Source of the DNA: Platanthera guangdongensis
Taxonomy: Eukaryota > Streptophyta > Magnoliopsida > Asparagales > Orchidaceae
Reading direction: 5' to 3'
Assembly: GCA_039583875.1 (NCBI GenBank)
Contig: CM077152.1
Location: 22,233,538 to 22,297,537, forward strand
Length of the DNA: 64,000 nucleotides
The position numbers and the translations under genes were made by a program. Positions 1 through 10,770 of the stretch are shown here, piece after piece. The notes beneath the pieces are model-generated. The model did no database searches, had not been told where the DNA came from, and worked only from the letters and a program-made list of their open reading frames with translations. The number at the start of each line of letters is the position of its first letter. Positions within the stretch are counted from its first letter, which is position 1.

Positions 1-138
1 GCTACCCTGCGGACTACCTTCCTGTCCGCTCCGGCCTCGTGCGGACTGCCCTTCTGATTCCGCTCCTCTTCTCTCCCTCCGTGGTTCCACCCTCCTCAGG
101 CTTCTTATAGCCATCTTCTGCTCTGACTCGTGGGGCCC

Positions 139-450
139 ACCTCTCTCTATCCGCTCCGGACGATCATTCCTGTCCGCTGCACTCTGTTTGTGTCCGCTCG
201 AGCCTCTTTGCTCGCGGACTGCTCCCTCTAGCTTGCTCGCGGACTGCTCCCTCCGCTCGAGCTCCTGTGCTCGCGGACTCTCTCTCTCTCCGCCACCTCT
301 CTCTATCCGCTCCGGACGATCATTCCTGTCCGCTGCACTCTGTTTGTGTCCGCTCGAGCCTCTTTGCTCGCGGACTGCTCCCTCTAGCTTGCTCGCGGAC
401 TGCTCCCTCCGCTCGAGCTCCTGTGCTCGCAGACTCTCTCTCTCCGCAGT
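139..450 (+). repeat. 156-bp direct duplication in Copia-A leader
   Basis: Two copies of about 156 bp, starting at 139 and 295, share the CTCTCTCTATCCGCTCCGGA block and the following CTCGCGGACTGCTCC motifs. From about 505 to 800 the leader continues as short imperfect repeats of a CGCCGCGACCT core. Long open frames through this C/T-rich stretch are composition artefacts; the gag ATG lies downstream at 867. The Copia-B leader (54240-55087, minus strand) has the same CGCGGACTG-type composition. Confidence 0.8.
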
Positions 451-866
451 CTCTTGCGGACTGCTCCTGTCCGCTGCGTGCTCTCCTTGTGTCCACTGCG
501 CTCCTCTTGCTGCGACCTCTGCCGCGACCTGTCTCCAGTTCGCCGCGACTTGCCCCCAGTTCGCCGCGACTTGCCCCCAGTTCGCCGCGACCTCTGCCGC
601 GACCTGCCCCCCAGTTCTCCGCAGTTCTCCGCCGTCTCTTGCGGACTGCTCCTGTCCGCTGCCGCGACCTGTCCCCATCTCGCCGCGACCTCCTCTCGCG
701 GACTGCTCCAGTTCGCCGCGGCCTCACTCAGTTCGCCGCGACCTCCAGACCGCCGCGACCTCCAGCCCGCCGCGACCTCCAGACCGCTGCGGGCTCTCCT
801 TTCTCCCACTGCTTGCCGCGCGGTTTGTTCTCTCCGAGCCCTGCTGTCTGCTGCTCCTCCGTCGCC

Positions 867-2150
867 ATGTCCTCCAGCGACTCCACTACCGCTCAACCCC
901 CTGCCGACCACGTGGCTACTCTCGAACTCCGAGATGAGCTTCGGATTACTACTATTTCTCTCTCTGGCAAGTCCAACTTCATTCCCTGGGTCCACTCTGT
1001 CCGCCGGGTCTTACAGGCCAAGGGTCTTGCCCATCACCTTACCCAGGGCCCACCAACTCCTCCTACTGATGATTGGCTCCGCAATGACGGTCACGTCCAG
1101 ACCTGGATCCTGAACTCGGTAGAGGGTGAGCCGTACCAGATGATCATGTATCATGAGACCGCCAAAGCCATGTGGGATGAACTTCATTCGTTGTACTCCG
1201 GGAAGGACAGCCTTCAGCACTTTTTTAACATCATCACTGATCTTCAAGCCTTGGATGTTGGCAAAGCTCTGGACATGACCTCCTTCGTGGCCCGTGCTAA
1301 AACTCTCACGGAAGCCTGGATTCAGCACCAGCCCGCGACTACTGACCTCGCTGCCCAACACGCCCAGAAGGAGGCTGTTTGTATTGCTATGATTATGGCT
1401 CGCGTCCCGCCACACCTGCACAGTATTCGGGCCCAGGTTCTGGCTTCACCCACTACCCCTTCTTTCTCTGATGTCTGCTCGATGTTACTTCGCGTACCAC
1501 CTCCACCGGAGGCTCCTGCACCACCCTCGCCGGCCCTTCTTCAGCAGGCCCTTCCTCCTTTACTTCCACAACCCTCTTTTCCTTGGGGTGGCCGTACGGG
1601 CTCCCGTGGGCGGGGCCGTGGTGGCCGCAGACGGCCCAAGTGCACCTACTGCGGCCGGGATGGCCATACTGAAGCTGTCTGTCACAAGAAACATGGCTAC
1701 CCTCCTCGCCCGCCTACTGCTGCGGTTACCGATAGCTCTCCTCCGACTGGTACGGATCTTGAGGCTCTTCGCCTTCAGCTGCAACAACTCCAGGGGCTCC
1801 TCAACCCACCTTCTGCTTCCATTGCCTCCACCTCCCATGCAGGTATTGTCTCTACCTCCACTGTAGGTACTGCCTGTCTTTCTTCCAGCTCGCGCTGGAT
1901 CCTGGACTCGGGGGCCACCCACCACATCACTTCCATGCGGCCGCCCCAGTTCTCTGCTGCTGCTCATCCCCCGTCTATTACTGTGGCCAATGGTGCGCTT
2001 GTCCCGGTCTCCGGCTGTGCGGATCTCCTCCTCCCTCCCTCTCTCTCTCTTCGCTCCGTTCTTTATGTGCCAGCCTCGCCTTTTAATTTACTCTCTGTTG
2101 GTCGTCTTACTACTGATATGAATTGTTTTATCACCTTCACCTCTTCTGGT
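867..2150 (+). CDS. Copia-A Gag and aspartic protease (frame ends at a frameshift)
   Basis: This is the N-terminal part of the Copia-A polyprotein: the Gag particle protein, then the aspartic protease that matures it. I chose the ATG at 867 (MSSSDSTT) because similarity to Copia-B starts there and the open frame upstream is leader repeat. A UBN2-type Gag core runs from about residue 20 to 200 (RDELRITTISL, MWDELHSLYSGKDSL). It is followed by a glycine/arginine stretch and a CCHC zinc knuckle (CTYCGRDGHTEAVC). The protease active site is in WILDSGATHHIT. The frame is lost in a seven-T run at 2150-2156, after which homology resumes one frame over. Confidence 0.9.
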
Positions 2151-2156
2151 TTTTTT

Positions 2157-2885
2157 GATACAGGATCGGCAGACGCGGATTACCATTGGTAGGGGTCGGC
2201 TGCAGAACGGGCTCTACCTCCTCGATGTCTCTCCTACATCCCTTTCCTCTGTTTCCTCGTCTGATTGGCATTGCCGGCTTGGGCATGCCCCTCTACCTAT
2301 CCTCCAGAAGGCGCTTCCCGACCTTTCTCTTCTTGCTTTTAAATGCGATTCATGTATTATTGGCAAACAGCCTCGCTCTTCTTATCCCGCTCATTGTACT
2401 ATGAGCTCTGCTCCATTTGATTTAATACATTCTGATATTTGGGGTCCCTATAAAGTTGCTAGCATTTCTGGTTATCGTTATTTTCTAACATTTATTGATG
2501 ATTACTCTCGCACTACTTGGTTGTATCTCCTACATGATCGCTCTGAGCTTCCTCGTGTCTTTCAGGCGTTTGTGTTAGAGACTCGTACACAATTCTCTAC
2601 CACCATTAAAACTTTCCGCTCTGACAACGCCTGGGAATATACTAGCCACGAGTTTGCCACTCTCTGCGCAAACTTCGGTATTGTTCACCAGACCTCTTGT
2701 CCCTACACCCCTCAACAAAACGGGGTCGCCGAACGAAAGAACCGCCACTTGCTCGATGTTGCTCGCTCCCTCATGCTTCACATGCACGTTCCCAAAGTCT
2801 TCTGGAACTTTGCGGTGTCCACTGCATGTTTTCTTATCAACCGTCTCCCCTCTCCCGTTCTCCAGAACGCTACCCCCTTCAGCTT
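2157..2885 (+). pseudogene. Copia-A integrase segment between two frameshifts
   Basis: This segment encodes the Copia integrase, which inserts the cDNA into the host chromosome. It has a GAG-pre-integrase/HHCC zinc region (HCRLGHAPLP then CDSCIIGKQPRSS) and an rve catalytic core. The DDE residues are visible in HSDIWGPYK, FRSDNAWEY and PQQNGVAERKNR, so catalysis would be possible if the frames were joined. It enters at the T7 run (2150-2156) and leaves at a T8 run (2884-2891). Both breaks are one-base changes in homopolymers. A base-calling error is as likely as a real mutation. Confidence 0.88.
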
Positions 2886-2890
2886 TTTTT

Positions 2891-5003
2891 TCCCTCCACA
2901 CCTGCCTTCCCCCTCACCCCCCGGGTTTTTGGATGTACCTGCTTTGTCCATCACCTGGGCCCTACTCTTGACAAACTGGATCCCCGTGCGGCCAAACACA
3001 TTTTCGTCGGCTACTCCCGCACCCAAAAGGGCTATGTTTGCTACTCTCCGGTCACCCGAAAGGTCTCTGTATCGGCTGATGTTACTTTCCGGGAGGATCA
3101 ACCCTTCTTCCCTCCTCCTTTGCCACCACTTCTACCACCACCTCCTACAACACCCTCCCTCCCACGGCCGGTGATCCCCGTCCAGTCCCCCCCCACCATC
3201 CCTCCGCCTCCTCCCACCCTTGACCCTCCTCGGCCCCCCGTCATTCGGGTCTATACTCGTCGCCCTCTTCCTCCCGTTGCTCCTCTGCAGTCGGCTTCGA
3301 CCTCGGCTTCTCCGTGTTCTGCTGCTCCGGTGTCGGCCTCTACCGCTCATCCAATGGCGGACTATGTTTCTCTCCATCGCCTCTCTCCACCTCTTCAGAC
3401 CTTGGCTACTTCGCTCTCCTCGGTCTCTATTGCTACTTCTGTCCAGGACGCTCTTCAACATCCTGGGTGGCGTGCGGCCATGGAGGACGAGATGGCTGCT
3501 CTTTGGGCCAACCAAACTTGGACCTTGGTGCCCCTTCCTCCCGGCCAGAAACCCGTTGGGTGCAAATGGGTTTTCGTCATTAAACATGCTCCTGATGGGA
3601 CCATCGATCGCCTCAAAGCTCGTTTGGTTGCTCGTGGATTCACCCAGCAACCAGGGCTGGACTATGACGAGACTTTCTCTCCGGTCGCTAAGCTCAACAC
3701 GGTCCGCATTCTCATCTCTGTGGCTGTCCATCGCCAGTGGCCCTTATTTCAACTCGACGTCAAGAACGCTTTCCTGAATGGCGACCTTCAGGAAACGGTT
3801 TACATGCAACAACCTCCCGGGTTTGAGACCACGGGGGAGTCACGGGTGTGTCATCTTCGCAAATCTCTATATGGTCTCAAACAATCCCCTCGGGCATGGT
3901 TCGACAAGTTCAGTAGAGCTCTCCGGGAAATTGGCTTCACCCGCAGCTCGGCTGACTTCTCATTGTTTACTCGCCACCAGGCCACTGGTACGGTTCTCCT
4001 ATTGGTTTATGTCGACGACATCATTATTACTGGCAGTGACTTGGACGACATACAGGCCGTTAAGCTACATCTGAGCTCCGCCTTCCAAACTAAAGATCTG
4101 GGACCTCTTCGGTACTTCCTCGGTCTGGAAGTAGCTAGACGGTCAGATGGGTTGGTTCTCTCTCAGCGCAAATATTGCCTGGATCTTCTTCATGATGCAG
4201 GCTACTCTGGTTGCAAATCTATTAACACTCCCATGGATGCAAATCACAAAATATGTGCTCAGGGCTCAGATTCTGATTCGCTTCTACCAAATCCAGAATA
4301 TTACCGTCGTCTAGTTGGGAAGCTTATCTACCTAACAATTAGAAGACCTGATATATCTTTCGCTGTGGGACTTGTGAGTCGCTATATGCACTCTCCTCGA
4401 AGCTCTCATCTCCAGGCTGTGGAACGCATTCTCAGATATCTTAAGACAGCTCCTGGCCAAGGACTTGTATACAAAACCTCATCTTCCATTCCTACACTAG
4501 TAGCATACTCTGATGCCGACTACGCTGGCTCCCTCGACGATCGACGATCTACTAGCGGGTTTTGCACCTATTTTGGAGGACATCTGATTACTTGGCGAAG
4601 CAAGAAACAAGCAGTGGTTGCTCGATCCTCAGCAGAAGCAGAATATCGGGCAATGGCTGCTGTGGTCTCTGAACTCACATGGATTGAGAGTCTCCTTACC
4701 GACCTTGGAGTTAAACTAGCTTCACCAGCTCTCCTTCTATGTGACAGTCAAGCTGCCATACATATTGCTAAAAACCCGGTCTTCCATGAAAGAACGAAGC
4801 ATATTGAGGTAGATTGTCATTTCATCCGAGAGAAAGTCCACATGAAGAAGATCGAACTCAAGCATGTTCCGGGTACTGAACAGGTTGCTGACATCCTCAC
4901 CAAAGCTCTACCGAGTACCCTCTTCTATCAGTGCCTATCCAAGCTTGGCGCATACGACTTGTACGCTCCAGCTTGCGGGGGAGTATTAGAAAAGCCCATG
5001 TAA
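2891..5003 (+). CDS. Copia-A reverse transcriptase and RNase H
   Basis: This is the C-terminal third of the Copia polyprotein. It starts with the integrase tail (RVFGCTCFVHHLG), followed by a proline-rich linker. RT begins near WRAAMEDEMAALWANQTW, with CKWVFVIK, the LDVKNAFLNGDL motif and the catalytic YVDDIIITGSD. RNase H follows, with AYSDADYAGSLDDRRSTSGF, SSAEAEYRAMA and CDSQAAIHIAKN. The frame stays open to the stop at 5001-5003, just past the start of the 3' LTR, as is common in Copia elements. Copia-B matches throughout but carries a TAG at the first Trp of this domain. Confidence 0.93.
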
Positions 5004-5156
5004 AAGGCCCATTTGATGGCCCATTTTTCCTCCTCCTTCTTTAGTCCCACATCATGTATAGGATTTATTCTCCTCTCTTCTCTCCTATATATTTGTATTC
5101 TCTCCTTGTATTTAGATTCTTGAATAATACATACAAGCTTTGGGCACTTCTCTACA
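4984..5156 (+). repeat. Copia-A 3' LTR (173 bp)
   Basis: The LTR starts TATTAGAAAAGCCCAT (TG changed to TA) directly after the purine tract GCTTGCGGGGGAG and ends TCTCTACA. It aligns with the 184-bp Copia-B LTRs, sharing the TTTAGTCCCACAT block and the TATATATTTGTA promoter-like block. The partner LTR is outside the window, so the target duplication cannot be checked. Confidence 0.85.
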
Positions 5157-5284
5157 ATAATAAAGATATATATAATAATACAATCCGACATTTTGAAATG
5201 TCTCCGATATATCCCACGCAATCCGACATCCGACATAAAAAACTCAAACCGACATGAGTTTGACATCCGACATCTGCAACCTTG
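5157..5284 (-). mobile_element. hAT-type transposon end fragment
   Basis: Read on the minus strand from 5284 this begins CAAGGTTGCAGATGTCGG, followed by repeated ATGTCGG motifs. The same end is found at 44324 (plus) and at both ends of 55710-57664. Only about 128 bp is left next to the Copia-A LTR, so the remainder of the element probably lies upstream of Copia-A, outside the window. Confidence 0.65.
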
Positions 5285-5781
5285 TCAGTAGTTCATATTT
5301 TACATTTGTTGTCTGTTCACTTACATTTAGTGCATGATTCATTTGTGTTGTGTGAGTCATACATATTGTTTGTTTTGCACCATTTGCATGAAATGCATGA
5401 ATTAATGCGGAAGAAGCTGATAATGAGATGTGTTAATGTAGTGTGCGAATTGTCTGTGCAAGTGCGGGTGGTAAGGTTTAAAATCAACAAACCAGTGAAT
5501 ACACACTCAAACTGGATTGTGTTACTATGGATAAACATCCCAAACGTGTAGAGAACCCATATGCGGTTTTCAGGGGGTTCACCGGGAGTGGTATAATAAA
5601 ACTCATCGCAAATGCGACGGGTACCGACGTAGGTTCTAAAAATATCAGGAGTGTTCTCATACAAACGATGGTGCAAATGGAGTGCAACAAACGTAACATG
5701 CACGCTAAGGAAATGTGACATATCAGGGGGCGCACTCGGAGGGGAATATAAATAATCATCACGAATACGATGATCTACGAA
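5285..5781. other. Intergenic or intronic sequence, no gene seen
   Basis: No convincing coding sequence. The last 40 bases (from about 5739, GGGGAATATAAATAATCATC) match the start of the repeat unit near 7987. The hAT MITE that follows therefore landed in another copy of that repeat family. Confidence 0.5.
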
Positions 5782-6270
5782 TAGTGGTGCACAAAAAAAC
5801 CGGTCCTAACTGGTCCGGTTGGGACCGGTTAGGACCGGCTAGGGACCGGTCCGCTACCGGACCGGTCCCAGGGGTCCCTAGAGGTCCCCTCTTTTGCACC
5901 AAAGACCGGTAAAAGACTGGGACCGGTAAAAGACCGGTAAAAGTCCGTTAATTAGACCGGTTATGCACTCGTATTCATAGTTCTTGGACTATAATTCTCT
6001 CCATTTTCATCAACCTAGATGAGATTAGAGGCAAAACTTGAGTCTAGACAACATTCATACAAAATCTAATAAAAAAGAGGACTGCAATCGATTCAGAATA
6101 TCAGTGTACCAATAAAAAAATCGGTCTGGAACCGGTTAGGTCCAACCAGTCCTCCTCAAGAAGAGGAAAACCAATCCCAGACCGGGACTGGTTTGAGCGG
6201 GACCGGTCCGGGACCGGTCAGCCAAAAGACCGGTCCTGGACCGGACCGACAGTCTTTTTGTGCAGGACTG
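5782..6270. mobile_element. hAT-type MITE (489 bp) with 8-bp target duplication
   Basis: A non-autonomous DNA transposon rich in ACCGGT/GGACCGGTC motifs. The left end is TAGTGGTGCACAAAAA. The right end read in reverse is CAGTCCTGCACAAAAA, giving a 16-bp imperfect terminal inverted repeat. Flanks are TCTACGAA (5774-5781) and TTTACGAA (6271-6278), an 8-bp duplication with one mismatch, as hAT transposases make. There is no coding capacity. The dense subterminal CCGGT repeats may have been transposase binding sites (inference). Confidence 0.8.
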
Positions 6271-6278
6271 TTTACGAA

Positions 6279-7660
6279 GCACATACTTAAAAATGCTTTA
6301 GGTATCGGCTTGGACGCGTATCAGATACGCGGAACGCCAGGAAACGTGTTTCCAAAACTATTGGAAACGTAATTTTAAATAAAAAAATAATTTAATTCCG
6401 GAATCGTGTATCCCGCAAGGGGATACCTCGCAAGGGGATACACGATTCCGCGGGATATAATCTCGCGTTTCAAGTTTACGCCTCTAGGTATCCCGCTCTT
6501 GCTCCATTGCCTGCGGCGTCTAGGTATCCTGCTCCGTATCCCGCTCCAGATCCCGTAAGCGGCCCGTTCTTCTTATTCTTCTGCCCGTTCTTCTTCTTCT
6601 TCCGCCTGTTCTTCTTCTTCTTCCGCCCGTTCTTCTTCTTCTTCCGCCCGTTCATCTTCTTCTGCCTGTTCTTCTTCTTCCTCTTATGCCCGTTTTTCTT
6701 CTTCTTCTTCATCTTCTCCTGCCCGTTCTTCTTCATGGCTCGCCGATCCAAAGATCTGGTGGATAAATCATGACTCGCCGACCCCTTCACTTCAAATAAT
6801 TGCATTGAAGCTATTAGTACAACCATCATTTTCTTCATGCGCCGAGAGAAATTGGAGTAATTACTCGTTTATCCATTCAATGAAAAGGAATAGAATGACA
6901 CTGTAACGTGCGGATGATTTAATAAACATCGATAACAATCTTCGATTTCTTTCTAGAAGAGATCAAAAATACAATGAAGGAGAGTCTATATTGTGGGATA
7001 TTGTGGGTGATGTCTTTGAGTCATTTGAAGATGTAGGTACACTTAATAGCTAATCTATCGCTTGATGAACCAAGGTTGGAGTTCTCGATTATTGAAGAAG
7101 ATGATGAAGTTGATGCTATTAGTGAGAATGTTTAATTCTTAAATTAGTTATTTTGCATGTGAATGTAAAGAAACAATGATCATTTGATGTTACATGAGAT
7201 TTTGATTCTATTCAAGAGTTGCTTGTGCTGATAACAAAATCGTATGCTATTAATTTTCTGATGTACTGGAAGACCATCTTGATTATTTTATGTAGAGGAG
7301 GCACTTAAGCTTTTTTATTTCCTGACAAAGTTGTATGCTATTAAATTTGATATTGTATGTTGTTTATTTCTTGAGGTAAGTTTTTATATTTTGGTTACTT
7401 GGTTAATAGGTAATTTAATTGGTCATTAATTTGATTTGGATGGATAAGTTTATCTGCGAAGTTCAATCTGTTTTGTTATCCTTACATGTTTCGTCCCGTA
7501 TCATTAATAAGTATTATTATTATATTAATTAATACTTATATTTAAATAATTGAAAATAATTAATAACGTTTCCCGTATCCTTATTTTTTTTAAAATCAAG
7601 TTTTCCGTATCCGTTTTGTATAGTATCCCGTATCCCGTTTCCGTCCCCGTGCTACATAGA
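6279..7660. other. Degenerate repeat-derived region with small hairpin
   Basis: A 16-bp inverted repeat (CGGAATCGTGTATCCC at 6399-6414 and its complement near 6434-6450) encloses a short loop. CGTATCC/GTATCCCG motifs recur at the right end (about 7560-7640), which suggests an old DNA transposon, but I could not define matching termini. The 7000-7135 stretch looks weakly coding (a run reading SLDEPRLEF) but has stops. No intact gene. Confidence 0.35.
6560..6735. repeat. TTC-rich minisatellite
   Basis: Imperfect units of about 27 bp, of the type CCCGTTCTTCTTCTTCTTCCG, repeated about six times. The reading frames on both strands (Lys-rich or Phe-rich) are by-products of the trinucleotide repeat. 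Confidence 0.8.
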
Positions 7661-8339
7661 CGATGATCACCTAAGTGAAAATCGTAAGCATCGACAATAG
7701 GATGCAACTCTATTGTGTGGTGAGTGCCCATCATGAGAAAGAACGCATCTGGTGGGTTAGCAAGTGACACGACCCAAAACTCATCACGAGTACATGTCAC
7801 TAGAAGGCAAACTCTCAAAATATCTGAATTATGCTTAAGTGTTTTTAGGGAGAACCCTACATACTATATGTCACGCTCAAGATTCTCTCCCTGGAACACT
7901 ATCGATGTCAGAGGCGATAATGAGAGAGATGTCAATGTCTCAATACTCATAAGCGCGACACTCGCAAAAATCTAATCCTCACAAGAGGGGAATATAAATA
8001 ATCATCAAAAATACGATGATCACCTAAGTGAAAATTGTAGACATCGACAATACGATGCAACTCTATTGTGTGGTGAGTGCCCATCATGAGAAAGAATGCA
8101 TCTGGCTGGTCATCAAGGGGCACGACCCAAAACTCTTCACGAGTACATGTGACCAGAAGGCAAATTCTCAAAATATATGAATTATGCTTTAGTGTTCTTA
8201 GGGAGAACCCTACATAATGCATGTCACGCTCAAGATTCTCTCTCTGGAACACTATCAATGTCAGAGACGATAATGAGAGAGATGTCAATGTCTCAATACT
8301 CATAAGCGTGACACTCACAAAAATCTCATTCTCACAAGG
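7661..8339. repeat. Tandem duplication, period 353 bp
   Basis: The segment starting CGATGATCACCTAAGTGAAAA at 7661 is repeated from 8014, with matches through the TCAAGATTCTCTC block and into CTCACAAG. A third, short piece lies at 5739-5781. The duplication falls inside a minus-strand open frame, so it copies part of a possible old coding sequence. Confidence 0.8.
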
Positions 8340-8630
8340 ACGAGATGACTCATCTGGAGGCTCAACAGGAGGGTCGTCAAAGAACCCATCAATAGAGTGA
8401 TCGTCCTCCAGATGCAAACCATCATAAGGGGTCGACTTCCTCAAAAGAGGTGAGGTGGCTACCACAAGATCACTACAAGGCTCTCGGCTCCTGATCATGA
8501 TGTGACTCGATGCGCCATCGGATGTTGTGTGAGAAAAATCTATACTCGATAGTGAGCTAAGAGGTGGTGTTGAGGGCATGCTCTCTAAGTGGAGTGGTCT
8601 CTCGTGGGGGCTGACTACTAACCCGCACAT
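7947..8630 (-). CDS. Hypothetical ORF, 227 residues, unrecognised
   Basis: Open from an ATG at 8630 (MCGLVVSPHERPL) to a stop at 7947. The N-terminal half is Ser/Pro-rich, followed by an acidic stretch (LEDDHSIDGFFDD) and a C-terminal part (LLVTCTREEFWVVPLDDQPD, FFLMMGTHHTIEL). The C-terminal part is repeated in a diverged, frameshifted copy at 7525-7818, which suggests that this portion is or was coding. I recognise no domain. It could be an exon of a transposon-borne protein. Length alone is weak support, and no promoter or splice context is clear. Confidence 0.3.
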   Translation of the reverse strand: MCGLVVSPHERPLHLESMPSTPPLSSLSSIDFSHTTSDGASSHIMIRSREPCSDLVVATSPLLRKSTPYDGLHLEDDHSIDGFFDDPPVEPPDESSRPCENEIFVSVTLMSIETLTSLSLSSLTLIVFQRENLERDMHYVGFSLRTLKHNSYILRICLLVTCTREEFWVVPLDDQPDAFFLMMGTHHTIELHRIVDVYNFHLGDHRIFDDYLYSPLVRIRFLRVSRL

Positions 8631-8639
8631 CCTGTATTG

Positions 8640-9882
8640 AGACTTGAGAGGGCAACCTGCTCTTCCTCAAATAGAATTTCAAATCTTGATTATGCTTTGT
8701 TTCATTTTCATATTATCCTTTAAAATTTATTTGTTAAAAGCACCCATTGTGAAAAGAACGCGGTTACTTTCTTTCACACGCAAAAATTAAAGTGAACTCT
8801 GTGTTGATTTTGCTAGCCGTTTATAAATTTATTGCTACGTCTAATTCCGGTTTAATTCAAAATTTGCATGCAACATTTAGGTTGAGTTAATCCCAATTAT
8901 TCTGCACGATCACTTAGGATTGCAATAGCACGTCGGTAGTCATTTCCCACTTGCACGCAGTGTGCCATTAGCGTGCCAACACATTCACATTTATTTTTCA
9001 CATAGCCCAACCCTCCGTCACAAGGAAGATCCCAAACATTTGGACGATGAAGAACTGTTGTCGAGTGGGTTGGTGGAGGAAGGAGGTGCATGAACCCTTA
9101 GTTGAAGGGAATACACATGTGAACAAGTGCCTGAAGAAGATGCACGGGAAAGAGCATACGTAGGAGGAAAATGCTCGGTGAAGGCTACATCAGACTCAGA
9201 TGGGAGATAATATGTTTAACGGATTTGCTAAGCGAGTTCACGTGCTAGGCACATGGACCATAATTTTTGGCTCTGATAAGTGTTACCATGTTGAGAGAAT
9301 GAAAAAATAGGTTCAATTGATTTACATAATGTAACCACCTTCCATTTATATATATAGTGAATGTGGTATGGGACGTTACAATAAATGCACATAATGTAAA
9401 TCATAACAACATTCACGAACACTAATACCTAAATTCACCTTGATGACTATGGTGGAGTTTTGAAAATAAATGCTGTGTCGTCGAAATAAAGTTCATATCC
9501 AAACACTCTCTGCATTTTCACCATGTTCACGATAATTATCACCCTCTCACCACCCTCCTGTGTAGAGCCTTAAGTATTGTAGCACTAATTTTTCATAGGA
9601 TGAAAAATAATGTATTTGGATTTAAATATATAGAGTTATGGAGATCGATCACACATCATTTGGGGATTTATTGGGTCGACCCTTTTTGGATCGTCCAATG
9701 AACAATTGAGGACCGTGATTGGTCCTGGCTTGATTTTTCATATTTTTATATATTTCTTTAATATTTTTCGTTGTTGTATTTTGAAAGTTACGGTAAATAA
9801 TCCGATCGTTGTCATCAAATTTATTTACACAAACTCCTGTTTATATATCATGTTGTTTTGCCCTAGATGGGGCATTGAGAGT
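8640..9882. other. No gene seen
   Basis: AT-rich sequence without a convincing reading frame, RNA gene or repeat boundary. It ends at the TTATG duplicated on insertion of the 9888-23445 block. Confidence 0.5.
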
Positions 9883-9887
9883 TTATG

Positions 9888-10051
9888 TGTAACATCCGTT
9901 AATTGACACAGAAATTTATTTAAAATTGTAGGGGAAAGTCGCGATGAATTTTGATCGAGGCGGCGCGTTGGCAAGGTATAATGTTACTTTTCCTTTTGAT
10001 AGCGAACATTAGTTCGTTAAGTGCATTAATTATAGTGCGTGACGCGCTCTT
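9888..10051 (+). repeat. G1 LTR 5' fragment fused to pol
   Basis: The first ~160 bp of a G1 LTR stop at GTGG, and the sequence continues inside the integrase region of pol. The parent LTR reads TTAGTGGCGCG and the parent pol TAGTGGAGTTC, so the deletion joins at shared GTGG. Confidence 0.85.
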
Positions 10052-10759
10052 GTGGAATTCTCCTACAACAACAGCTTTCAGACGAGTATTGAGATGACAC
10101 CGTTCGAGGCCCTCTATGGCAGACGTTGTCGGACACCGTTATGCTGGGCTGAAAATGAAGAGAGGTCCACAATCAGGGAGTCATGGATTGATAAGACCAC
10201 TGATAGGATCAAGCTTATTCAGGAGCGTATGAAGACAACTCAGGATCGCCAGGCCAAATATCATGATCAGAAGCACAGGTCAGTAGAGTTCAGTGTTGGA
10301 GACTACGTTTATCTGAAGGTCAGACCAGTTAGAGGAGTTTCTAGAATAAAGCGGATGAAAAAGCTGAGCCCCAGATTCGTTGGTCCTTTTGAGGTGCTGG
10401 AAAGAGTTGGTGAGGTTGCTTACAGGTTGGCCTTATCTAAGGAAATGAGTGGTGTACATGATGTATTCCACGTCTCCTATCTGAGGAGAGCAGTCCGAGA
10501 TTCCAGTCAGATCATCAGTACCGAGGAAGCACCAATTGAGACAGATCTTAATATTGAGGTTAGACCAGTCAGAATAGTGGATTCAAAGATACAGAAGCTC
10601 AGAAATAGAGAGATTCGCATGGTCAAAGTCCTTTGGATGAACTGTGGCCGTCCAGAGTATACTTGGGAGCGAGAGGATGAGCTTAAGAACAATGCAGACT
10701 ATTCTTTTCTCTTCGATTCAGGTATGATTACAATTTTCGAGGACGAAAATTTTTGTTAG
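10052..10759 (+). pseudogene. G1 pol 3' end (integrase C-terminus and chromodomain-like tail)
   Basis: This is the final 235 residues of the G1 polyprotein. It opens at [20 protein letters not shown], after the integrase core, and continues through the [16 protein letters not shown] region and [13 protein letters not shown]. It ends with the CHDCR-type tail ([21 protein letters not shown]) and the stop at 10757-10759. The start is a deletion junction, not an initiation codon. The catalytic integrase residues, RT and RNase H are absent, so it cannot function. A polypurine tract (AGGAGGGGAGATT) and an LTR follow, as in the full element. Confidence 0.9.
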
Positions 10760-10770
10760 GAGGGGAGATT

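Larger units (their letters stand above)
1..5156 (+). mobile_element. Ty1/Copia retrotransposon Copia-A, 5' LTR outside window
   Basis: This is an LTR retrotransposon with the order leader, gag, protease, integrase, RT-RNase H, 3' LTR. Integrase lying before RT is the defining Copia order. The window opens inside the untranslated leader, so the 5' LTR and primer-binding site are missing. The 3' LTR ends in TCTACA at 5156. The whole polyprotein is present with only two frameshifts, both in T runs, so the copy is young or was damaged only in sequencing. Copia-B at 49964-55284 is the same family and aligns over the full coding length. The right end abuts a hAT-type transposon end, so Copia-A probably inserted into that element. 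Confidence 0.93.

Noticed and set aside
188..995. Long overlapping frames on both strands in the Copia-A leader
   Set aside because: C/T-rich repeats lack stops in several frames. Copia-B homology starts only at the ATG at 867.
6476..6838. Lys-rich 120-residue frame on minus and Phe-rich frame on plus
   Set aside because: Translation of a TTC/GAA minisatellite; low complexity with no homology signal.
6300..7650. A complete hAT element with GTATCC termini
   Set aside because: The end motifs are loosely similar but do not align as inverted repeats, and no matching flanking duplication was found.
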